Assembly (NCBI RefSeq): GCF_018889995.1
Contig: NZ_CP076547.1
Location: forward strand, 2,914,001-2,978,000
Reading direction: 5' to 3'
From: Subtercola sp. PAMC28395
Lineage (GTDB): Bacteria > Actinomycetota > Actinomycetes > Actinomycetales > Microbacteriaceae
DNA: 64,000 nt
The position numbers were made by a program, and so were the translations under genes. The notes below the pieces were generated by a model. The model was not told the origin of the DNA. It saw only the letters and a list, made by a program, of their open reading frames with translations, and did no database searches. Of the stretch, positions 16,621-25,100 are shown in pieces (position 1 is the first letter of the stretch; every line of letters begins with the position of its first letter).

Positions 16621-17618
16621 TCCCGCCCGGGAATGGAACCGCCGTACCAGTGCTCGATGATCGCACGCGCAATCGAAGAGGATCCGGGCAGGATCGCCGT
16701 CTGGGCCGGGTCGGCCAGGTCTTCGCGGCTGAACCAGCGCACATCGAGGATCTCTTCACCGTCGGGCACCAGCGGATCAGTCGAGGAGGCAGGGTCGACG
16801 CGGGCGAGGAACCCGCACATCAACGACGCCGGAAACGGCCATGGCTGCGAACCGAGGTACTCGGGCGTGAGAATCCGGACTCCTGACTCCTCGTAGACCT
16901 CGCGAATCGCCGCGGCCTCGAGCGACTCGCCTGGCTCGACGAAGCCGGCCAGCAGCGAGTACCGGTTGTTCTCCCACAGGGCGTTCGAGCCCAGCAGGAT
17001 GCGGTCATGCTCATCGACGATCCCGACGATCACCGCCGGGTCGGTCCGGGGAAAGATCTCGATGTCCTGCACGGGGCATCGCCTCACCCAGCCGCCCATC
17101 TCTGGCACGGTCTCTGCTCCGCAGCGTGGGCAGTGGGTGTGGGAGTTGTGCCAGTTGATGATGCCGAGCGCCTCGGTGAAGACACCGGCGTCACGGTCGG
17201 TCAGCCCCGGCGCGACCATACGCAGGTTCACCCACCGGCTTTCGTCTGGCTCGAGTGCGCGTGCTGCGTCGTCGGTGAGCGACAGCGCGACGAGTCGGGT
17301 TCCGACTGGCTCGGTGACATCGGTGGCCAGCGAGCGCCCGAGGTACACCGCGACCTCCACTCCAGCAGAACCGGTCACACCCGCCCCACTGACTGCTCCG
17401 ATGCTCGCTGGAGGCAGGAAAGCCAGCTCCGGATGCCCGGCAGAGCCAGTGCCCAGAAGCGCCAGCCCGTTCCAGAACACCGCAACGCGCGTAGCCTCGT
17501 CTGCCCAGAGTGTGTCGAACAGCTGCGGCGTGCCGCGAAACTCGTGATCGCGGTCGATCTCGAAACGGGAGAGCGGCAGCGAAGAGAGAAAAGTCGTATG
17601 CAAGGGTTGACCAATCAT
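16614..17618 (-). CDS. nudC: NAD(+) diphosphatase (NADH pyrophosphatase)
   Basis: NudC hydrolyses NAD(H) to NMN(H) and AMP and can remove NAD caps from RNA. The 334-residue protein has a zinc-ribbon-like section at 163-184, FPRTDPAVIVGIVD, the Nudix box at about 225-247 (GFVEPGES...REVYEESG) and the NADH-specific SQPWPFPAS at 257-265. Only three of the four ribbon cysteines are present (C163, C166, C181; the fourth position is Q184). It precedes uvrD2 with a 7-base overlap and is divergent from the kinase-fold gene, whose start is 47 bases away. Confidence 0.94.
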   Translation of the reverse strand: MIGQPLHTTFLSSLPLSRFEIDRDHEFRGTPQLFDTLWADEATRVAVFWNGLALLGTGSAGHPELAFLPPASIGAVSGAGVTGSAGVEVAVYLGRSLATDVTEPVGTRLVALSLTDDAARALEPDESRWVNLRMVAPGLTDRDAGVFTEALGIINWHNSHTHCPRCGAETVPEMGGWVRRCPVQDIEIFPRTDPAVIVGIVDEHDRILLGSNALWENNRYSLLAGFVEPGESLEAAAIREVYEESGVRILTPEYLGSQPWPFPASLMCGFLARVDPASSTDPLVPDGEEILDVRWFSREDLADPAQTAILPGSSSIARAIIEHWYGGSIPGRDW

Positions 17619-17665
17619 GCGTGGCGAAAGCCATCGAGTGCAGATGCCAGCCCTACCCTGAGAGT

Positions 17666-18748
17666 ATGGCCAGATCCTCTCTCACTCTAGCCGCGCTAGC
17701 GACCGCGGCCGTCGCCGGGCTCGACGTCGTGTCGACCTCGCCTCTCTCCACCGGGCAGTCCGGCCGGTACGACTCAGCGCTGCTGCAGGCCAGGGGCGGA
17801 GACCGGTATGTCGTGCGGGTTCCGACGGCCGATGAGGCAGAGCGCGAACAGTCAGGCGATCTCGTGGCCCTGCGTGCGTTGACCGGCGGGTCACGGAGCC
17901 GTCTTCCCTTCGCCGCCCCGGAGTTCGTCGGCCAGGCCCCCATTGCCCAGGTCCCCAGCCCCCAGACGTCAAGCGGCCAGACCCGCGGAATGGTCTACAA
18001 CTACATCGAGGGTCGGCCTGCCACACTCGCAAGCCTCGACGACAGTGTCGAGCTGGCCGAGTCGTTCGGCCGCGCCATCGCCTCGATTCACTCGCTGCCG
18101 ACCTCCGTCGTCACCGACGCCGGGCTGCCCGTCTTCAGCGCAACGGAATCGGCCCGGGTTGCACGAACGGCGAAAGACCGCGCGGCTGCTACCGGCAAAG
18201 TGCCCACCGAGCTGCTCACGCGATGGTCGCTCGCCCTCGAAGACAGCGCCCTGTGGCAGTTCCAGCCCACCGTCATCCATGGCTCGCTCGGCCCGGAATC
18301 GTTCCTGGTCGCCGGCGACAGGGTCACGGGCATCCTTGACTGGTCGAATTTCAAGGTCGGCGACCCAGCCAGCGATCTCTACTGGCTGAGCTCGGTCTCG
18401 CGTGAGGAGTCGGCCACACGGGTGTTCTCGGGCTACAACGTCGCCCGCTCAGGGCCCGTCGACCGACAACTGCGAAAGCGGGCCCGGCTCTACGCCGAGC
18501 TCGAGATAGCGAAGTGGCTTGTGCACGGCTATGACCTCAGGGACTCCCTGATCGTCGACGACGCGGTGGGCATGCTCGCCGGTCTCGCCTCCACGGCCCA
18601 GTCCGACCTGCTGAACCCCCTGTCGACTGACACCGGGCGCATCATGGCCGTCGACGAGGTCGAAGAGATGCTGGCGCGCACACCGCGCTCCGAAACCGTC
18701 ACTGCTCGAGACCACGCCAACGCAGCTCGCATCTCCGAAGACGACTGA
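17666..18748 (+). CDS. Aminoglycoside/macrolide phosphotransferase-fold protein with altered catalytic loop
   Basis: A 360-residue protein of the APH kinase-like fold. The N-lobe has RYDSALLQARGGDRYVVRVP (lysine replaced in the nucleotide site region), and the C-lobe has VIHGSLGPESFLV and GILDWSNFKVGDPASDLYWL. In active APH enzymes the catalytic loop is HGDxxxxN; here it is H205-G-S207-L-G-P-E-S212, so the catalytic Asp and the Asn are both Ser, while the downstream metal-site Asp (ILDW) is kept. It is more likely a binding or regulatory pseudokinase than a resistance enzyme. I chose the ATG at 17666 (MARSSLTLAALATAAV); the frame extends further upstream into nudC. Confidence 0.8.
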   Translation: MARSSLTLAALATAAVAGLDVVSTSPLSTGQSGRYDSALLQARGGDRYVVRVPTADEAEREQSGDLVALRALTGGSRSRLPFAAPEFVGQAPIAQVPSPQTSSGQTRGMVYNYIEGRPATLASLDDSVELAESFGRAIASIHSLPTSVVTDAGLPVFSATESARVARTAKDRAAATGKVPTELLTRWSLALEDSALWQFQPTVIHGSLGPESFLVAGDRVTGILDWSNFKVGDPASDLYWLSSVSREESATRVFSGYNVARSGPVDRQLRKRARLYAELEIAKWLVHGYDLRDSLIVDDAVGMLAGLASTAQSDLLNPLSTDTGRIMAVDEVEEMLARTPRSETVTARDHANAARISEDD

Positions 18749-18760
18749 GCCGTCTTTCCC

Positions 18761-18797
18761 ACTCGGCAGGCCGACTGATTCTTCGGGCCTGCCGAGT
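18761..18797. terminator. Hairpin between the convergent kinase-fold gene and adnB
   Basis: ACTCGGCAGGC at 18761-18771 is an exact inverted match of GCCTGCCGAGT at 18787-18797, with a 15-base loop. No T-run follows on either strand, so it may stop or stabilise transcripts with help from other factors. Confidence 0.6.
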
Positions 18798-18802
18798 AAT
18801 GC

Positions 18803-18870
18803 AGGCACCCGAGAACTACAGGCGCCTGAGAACTGCAGGCGCATGAGCACTGCCGGCGCGTGAGCACTAC
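18803..18870. repeat. Intergenic 17-bp tandem repeat x 4 overlapping the adnB stop
   Basis: Units such as AGGCGCCTGAGAACTGC are anchored by GAGAACT or GAGCACT at 18811, 18828, 18845 and 18862, exactly 17 bases apart. The last unit contains the adnB stop codon (CTA on the plus strand at 18867). The unit resembles, but does not equal, the CTGAG-bearing array after thiE. Confidence 0.9.
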
Positions 18871-21800
18871 ACCTGCGCCTCGACGGCCTCCCAGAGTCTG
18901 AGCAGTTCAGTCTCGGAGTAGACCCGCGCGGGTGCGATGACCTCGTCGACGGCCACGAAGTAGAAGACGGCGTCGATGAGTTCGGGTTCGACTCCGCGCC
19001 ATTTCGAGTACGCGAGTCGGTACAGCGCCAGCTGCAGTTGTTTCGCCTCGAGATCGGCTGCGTCCACCGGGGCACGCCCGGTCTTCCAGTCGACGATCTG
19101 ATAGCGGCCGACTCTGTCGAAGACGGCATCGATCTTGCAGACCACGATGTGGCCGCCCAGCGCCAGGTGGATCTCGATTTCGACGTCGACCGGCGCAAGC
19201 CCTGACCACTCCGATGCCTCGAACGTTGCCTGGAGCGCTCGCAAGGCTTCGTCTTCAGCCGTGTCTGCGACCCTGGTGGCGACCAGCAGCCCGTCACTGT
19301 CGAGCGCTTCGTCGGCGTCGAGCTCGAGCAGTGATGCATCGAGTTGCTCAGACCCGCCGATGATGCCGTACCGGTTCTCCACCCAGGTGTGAAAGCGCGT
19401 GCCCAGCCTGGTCTGGCGGTAGGGGCGCTCAGGCATCGGGCGTCGGAGCTGCCGCAGCACCGCGGGCGTGTCTCCGACGTAGTCCTTGAACCGGGAGGCG
19501 GCTACACGAACGGGTACGGCCAGGGGCTCCCCCGCTGCTGAGGCTGCGCGTTCGGCGAGCAACAGGTCGATGTCGTTCGACCACTCGGTCTCGAGCGTGG
19601 GGTCAGCGCTCAGCACGAGTTCTGCCGCAGCATCCACCCTGGCCTGTCGTGAACCCAGCGGGTCACTCGGCCATGGCACGAGCCGCACCGACTCCGGCAG
19701 CGGATTCTGTTCGTTCTGAGGGGCGTCGGGAAGGGCATCGGGTGCGATGAGCCCGTGACCTGCTAGCTCGGTGAGAAACAGGCCAGGGCCGCGGTGCTGC
19801 GTCTGGATCGACCAGAACGAGCCGCTCAGGAGGAGGCTCTGCCTGGCACGGGTCACCGCAACGTAGATGAGTCGCCTCTGCTCTTCGGCGTAACGGTCGA
19901 CGATCTCATCGTTGAACTCCGACTTCGCGGTGGCGAACTCGGCCTGGGTGTCGCAGCTGCGCCACGGCAGAAAGGGCAGTTCGGCGGCGTCGCCCCTGAA
20001 TTCGAACGGAAGTTCGCCGAACGCAAGCCACCCCTGCTTGCTCTGGACCTTGCCGGGCAACTCGTCTTCGACCATTCGCGGCACTGAAACGACGTCCCAC
20101 TCCAGGCCCTTGGCGCCGTGGATGGTGAGGATCTGCACGGTTCCGGGTTCTGGCTCCTCGGACCGAGGGGAGAGCTTGTCGCGTTTCTCGGCCTCTTCGA
20201 GCCACGAGAGGAAGACGCCGAGGCCCGCGGTCGCATCCGCGGCGACGAACGCCGTGACCTGCTCGGAGAAAGCGTCGAGACTGGCCTGGCCGAGGTACGA
20301 CCTCTCGTTCGCTGCCACCTCGATGTCGAGCAGGAGCTCCTGGGTGACGAGATTCACCAGGTCGAGAAGGTCGAGACCGGTGCGGGTGCGGAGGAACGCG
20401 AGCTGGGACCCCGCCTGGCGGATGCGGGCAACCCCCGCCTCGCTGAAGCCTTCGAGCATGCGGTGACCGGCAGGCGCTGTCGCCACAAAGTCCACAGCGT
20501 CGACCAGAGACCGGGTCTCGTCGGCAACCACGGAGTTGCGCAGACGCTGTTTCACGCCCGCATCGAGAGTGGCGAAATGATGATCGCGTTCGGCGAGCCA
20601 TGATGCGACACGACTGAGAACGAGAACATCACGAAGGCCGACACGCCATCGGGCTCCGGTGAGCAGTCGCACCAGTTCGGATTCGGCCGCCGGATAGTAG
20701 ATGACCCTGAGCGCCGAAACGAGGTCAGCGACGGCGGGTTCTTCGAGCAGGCCCCCCAACCCCAGCACGTGAAACGGCACGCCGTGTTCGGCCAGCGCGT
20801 TGGTGAAGGCGTCGATCTTCTTGATCGAACGGCACAGCATGGCTGCCGACCTGACCGCGCCCCTGGAATCGGGGATCGCGAGCTGGTGCTTGAGCCATCG
20901 GGCGACGGCCTCGGCCTCATCGGTGACCGTCTCGCCGTAGAAGGCATCGACAATGCCCGTGCCAGCATCGGGGCGCGCCTCGAGGCGTTCGACGGCAACG
21001 GCCGATGCCGCCGTGAGGGGCGCAACGAGGGTGTTGGCGACATCGAGAACGCGGAGCGGGTTTCGCCAACTGGTCGAGAGCGCGAAAGACCTGGCGCCGT
21101 CACGCTTTCCGGTGAAGTCCACCGCGAACGTCGCCAGGTTTGCCGCACTTGCGCCGCGCCAGCCGTAGATCGACTGGTGCGGGTCGCCCACAGCCATGAC
21201 CGGCTGACCACCGAAGAGCTGCGACAGGAGCCTTGTCTGAACGACGCTCGTGTCCTGGTACTCGTCGAGCAGAATGACGCGGAATCGGCCGCGATAGTCG
21301 GGGATCACTCGGGGCACTCGCTCGGTGATGGCAAGGGCGAGGGCGACCTGGTCGGAGTACTCGACGAAGCCGCGCCGGATCTTCTCGGCGGAGTACTGCT
21401 CAGCCAGATCGACGAGCACCGGCAGCGCCTGCACGGAGACGATGGCATCGCGCAGGGAGGCGTTCAGTGTCTTCACGCGTGTCGAGCCCGTCGGCAGGTC
21501 GGCGAGCTGCTCGAAGTCGGAGGCGAGCGCGATGACCTCGGAAGGCGTGACCACGTTCTCGCTCATGGCACGGCTGAGCGACAGTACGGCCTCGGTGAGC
21601 GAGTCGATGGGCTTGTCGAGGGTGATGAGCCGATCATCCGTGCTGCTCGTCACGATCTTTCGCGCCATCTGCCACGCGGATGCTTCGCTCAGGATGCCCG
21701 AATCACCCTCGCGGCCGATGAGAAGGGCGTTGTCTCGAAAGATGCTGTTGGCAAACGAGTTGTACGTGGCCACGGTCGGCGCGTCGAACGGATCGAATGC

Positions 21801-22178
21801 GGCGATCGTGGGCTGCGAGGCGTCGCTGGGCTGCACGCCGGCGCTGGGCTGGGCTGCAGCAACGCGCTGCGCTGCATCACTGCGCTGGGCTGCATCACCG
21901 CGCTGCGCTGCCGCGAGCTGGTCGAGGCGTGACCGGATGCGCTGCGAGAGCTCCCCTGCCGCCTTCCGTGTGAAAGTGAGGCCGAGGATCTCCGAGACCG
22001 GAACGAGATTGTTGGCCACGAGCCAGACCACCCGGTTGGCCATCGTCTCGGTCTTGCCGCTGCCAGCGCCAGCGATCACGATGCTCGGGGAGAGAGGGGC
22101 CTCGATCACCGCCTGTTGCTGCGGAGTGGGTGCCGGCAGACCGAGCTTCCCAGCGATTTCGAGCGCGCTGATCATCAT
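18867..22178 (-). CDS. adnB: AdnB subunit of the AdnAB helicase-nuclease
   Basis: AdnAB resects double-strand breaks in actinobacteria, and AdnB is its main motor. The 1103-residue protein has a complete UvrD-type helicase: AGAGSGKT at 36-43, LGLTFTRKAAGELSQRI, VILLDEYQDTSVVQ, MAVGDPHQSIYGWRG, LTIHGAKGLEWD and RLIYVAVTRARQSLL. A RecB-type nuclease follows near the C-terminus: CKIDAVFD, QIVDWKTGR and QLQLALYRLAY. An 18-bp repeat array encodes AAQRGDAAQRSDAAQRVA at about residues 88-112, just after motif Ia. Its start overlaps the adnA stop as ATGA, so the two subunits are co-translated. Confidence 0.94.
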   Translation of the reverse strand: MMISALEIAGKLGLPAPTPQQQAVIEAPLSPSIVIAGAGSGKTETMANRVVWLVANNLVPVSEILGLTFTRKAAGELSQRIRSRLDQLAAAQRGDAAQRSDAAQRVAAAQPSAGVQPSDASQPTIAAFDPFDAPTVATYNSFANSIFRDNALLIGREGDSGILSEASAWQMARKIVTSSTDDRLITLDKPIDSLTEAVLSLSRAMSENVVTPSEVIALASDFEQLADLPTGSTRVKTLNASLRDAIVSVQALPVLVDLAEQYSAEKIRRGFVEYSDQVALALAITERVPRVIPDYRGRFRVILLDEYQDTSVVQTRLLSQLFGGQPVMAVGDPHQSIYGWRGASAANLATFAVDFTGKRDGARSFALSTSWRNPLRVLDVANTLVAPLTAASAVAVERLEARPDAGTGIVDAFYGETVTDEAEAVARWLKHQLAIPDSRGAVRSAAMLCRSIKKIDAFTNALAEHGVPFHVLGLGGLLEEPAVADLVSALRVIYYPAAESELVRLLTGARWRVGLRDVLVLSRVASWLAERDHHFATLDAGVKQRLRNSVVADETRSLVDAVDFVATAPAGHRMLEGFSEAGVARIRQAGSQLAFLRTRTGLDLLDLVNLVTQELLLDIEVAANERSYLGQASLDAFSEQVTAFVAADATAGLGVFLSWLEEAEKRDKLSPRSEEPEPGTVQILTIHGAKGLEWDVVSVPRMVEDELPGKVQSKQGWLAFGELPFEFRGDAAELPFLPWRSCDTQAEFATAKSEFNDEIVDRYAEEQRRLIYVAVTRARQSLLLSGSFWSIQTQHRGPGLFLTELAGHGLIAPDALPDAPQNEQNPLPESVRLVPWPSDPLGSRQARVDAAAELVLSADPTLETEWSNDIDLLLAERAASAAGEPLAVPVRVAASRFKDYVGDTPAVLRQLRRPMPERPYRQTRLGTRFHTWVENRYGIIGGSEQLDASLLELDADEALDSDGLLVATRVADTAEDEALRALQATFEASEWSGLAPVDVEIEIHLALGGHIVVCKIDAVFDRVGRYQIVDWKTGRAPVDAADLEAKQLQLALYRLAYSKWRGVEPELIDAVFYFVAVDEVIAPARVYSETELLRLWEAVEAQV
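21846..21917. repeat. In-frame 18-bp tandem repeat x 4 in adnB
   Basis: Units close to GCGCTGCGCTGCATCACT begin at 21846, 21864, 21882 and 21900. They encode AAQRxx six-residue repeats inserted between helicase motifs Ia and Ib. Confidence 0.88.
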
Positions 22179-25100
22179 GATGAGACTGCCTTCACGAGGT
22201 GGATCCGATAGCGCCAGGATCCGTGGGGGTCGCGATCGCCGAGGCCGTCGCGGCCAGGGAAGACGGTTCCGGCCATGCCGAGCGCGGCACGCTCGATGCG
22301 GCCGCGGAAGAACTGCTCTGACTCTTCGTCGAGGGGTGGCTGGGTCAACAGTTTGTAGAGCACCTTCTTCGATCCGGCGCCCGCACTGAGGGCCACGTAG
22401 AGCAAAACGGCACCGCCGTTCTGCGACGGGTCGATGACGATGGGCCCAGTTCGCGACTCAGTTCGCGACTCAGTTGGGGACTCGGTTCGGGACGCTGCTG
22501 AGGATTCAGCTGAGGATTCTGCCGGAGTCTCCTTCGGCGCGGGGTTGACCACCCCTGCGAGCAGTGCGATCTGGTAGCTGCCGAGCTGTGCGTGTTCGGT
22601 CACGCCGAGCGCAGACGGAGCATATGCACCGGTCTTCAGGTCGACGACACTGACGACGCCATCCGGACCACGCTCGAGGCGATCGATCGTTCCGCGCAAC
22701 CGCGCGCGACCGACCTCTACGACGAACCCGGCTTCGCCGCCGACCAGCTCCCCTCCGCTGCGTTCGAACTCCCTGAGATACTCGGAGAGACCCTCCACGC
22801 GCCGGAATGTGCGCCGACGTTCTCTCTCGGCGAGCCACAGTGACTCGAAGTCGAGCTCATTCCAGCGTTCCTCGAGTCGACCCCAGAGTGCAGTCACACT
22901 CAGGTCTGGCTGGGTTTGGGCCGCCACTTCCTCCATCACTGAGTGCACGATCGTGCCGATGCTGGCCGCCATGCCGAAGGTACTGCCGGAGACTTTGTCG
23001 ATGTACCACGCCAAGGGTGATTTCTCGAAAGTCTCGAGCTTCGACGGCGAGACATCGACGAACACCTCAGGGTCGTCGAGATCAGCCAGCGGCTCAACCG
23101 TCGACGGGTCGAGCAACCCGAACCAGCTGGCCGGATGCGCGCCGGGCACTCCTTCGGCAGCGAGACGAGCGAGTGCTGTCGCCGCCTCTGGGCGCCCCGT
23201 TACTGCGAGTTCCCGGCGGAGGGTGCCCGTCAAGGCTCGCAAGGTCAACGGGTGTGTGAGAGCGGGTGAACCACTGGTTTCAGCCCGGCCGATCACCGGA
23301 GCCTCGGGAGCGAGCCGCAGGAACGGAGACGGCTGTTCGTCGTCGTTCGCGACGCAGCTGAGCACGGCCTGGGTGGTGGCCCGCGAGGCCGCGAGCACGA
23401 ACATCCGGAGTTCGTCACCCATCACTTCGGCGCGGTCATCGATTGCGCCGGCCCCCTGCCCAGCGAAGTGTTGATCGGCAGCGCGATGATCCGCGGAGTG
23501 TTGATCCGCGGAGGGAAGACCAGCCACCACAGAGCTCAGCCGGTCGGGGTGCAGCAGCGAGCCGCGCAGACGAAGGTTCGGCCAGACCGCTTCCTGGAGG
23601 CCGGCGATCACGACGATCTTCACCTGGACGCCGACGACGCCCGTCGGAGTGGAGACGAACACAGAATCACCGGCAGCGCGTGGTGAGAGAGAGTCCTCTG
23701 GCACTTCGCTCTCGCGCACGTCGATCAGGAACTCGGTTGCGGGGCGATGGGGGCTGCGTTCGACGAAGCGCTTTGCCGCAGTGAACAGGCCGACGATACC
23801 GTCGAGGTTGCGGTTGGCCTCGTCCGCCAGAATTCCCGACCCCCTGGACTGGGCCAGCCAGAGATCGGGAAGTGCGCTCCGGCTCCAGGCCGACCAGAGC
23901 AACTCCTCGATGCTGGCTCCGCTCGCATGCATGCTCCTGACGACACCCAGGCTGTCGGCCAGGCGGGCGACCCTGCGCGCGGGCGACGAGTCGATGGTGA
24001 CAAGTCGACCGGGTGCATCAAGCGCCTCCCGCAACAGCAGCTCGGCCGAACGATTGCCTCCACCCGCCAGCTCTTCGTGGCGGAGTGAGAGCCGCAACCG
24101 GCGCAGCGAAACGGCATCGAGGCCCCCGAATGGCCCCAGCAGCAACTCGGTGATGGTCTCGTCATCGAGCTCCTGCACTCCCGTCGCGACCGAGATGACC
24201 GTGACGAGATGACGGGCCGAGTAGTCGTCGCGCAGTGCACGACCGCCCGTCGTGGTGGCCGTCGGCACTTCGGCCAGCGCAAGCCCCCTGGCGAACGACG
24301 AGATCGCCCCGCCCGATCGCACGACGACCGCCATCTCTCGCCACGGGACCCCTCGCAGCAGGTGGTGTTCGCGCAGAAGCTGGGCGATCTGTGCCACCTC
24401 GGCGGCAGGCGAGGTCGCTTCGATACGCACGACAGGGTGGTCGATCCCGGCCGGCGCTGCTGCCGCTCCAGCACCCTCGTACTCTTCAGCCCTCGGGTTC
24501 GCTTGCGGGTCATCGCCGCCACCAACACTCAGTGCTGCCCGCTGGCGCCCGGCCGCTGCAGCACCGATGCGCGCTGTCGCTCGCTGAACCAGACTCCGGA
24601 TGCCCGGGCCATGCCTGTACACACCCTGCAGGTACATCGTGGGCTCCGTCGCAACGGCGAGTACCGAACCCAGGCGCCCCAGGCTGTCGGTCGAACCGCC
24701 ACGAAAGCTCGCGCTGGCTACGTCGGGGTCCCCGAAGGCGACGATCGCAACTCCGCTGCGTGCGAGGGTCGAGAGAAAGTTCACGGCCCCGCTCGAGAGC
24801 TCGGGAAAGTCGTCGACGACCACCAGTTTCACCCCGCGCAACACCTCGGCCTCGCCGCGAGCCACAACGAGGCGAGCCTCTGCGATCAACTCAGCAGAGT
24901 CGAGGTACGAATCGCGAAAGCTCGAGGCGACCTGCTGGTATTCCTCCGCGAACTCACCAGCAGCCACCCATTCGGCGACATCGTGTCGTTTCCCGAGCTC
25001 CCTGAGTTGCCGGGGTGAGATGCCCTCCTCTGTTGCGCGCATCATGAGTTCGCGCAGTTCTGTTCTGAAGCCGCGAAGCACCCGCACTTCGGGGCGCAAT

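Noticed and set aside
17666..18748. Macrolide or aminoglycoside resistance gene
   Set aside because: The catalytic HGD is changed to HGS and the conserved Asn is Ser; resistance is not supported.
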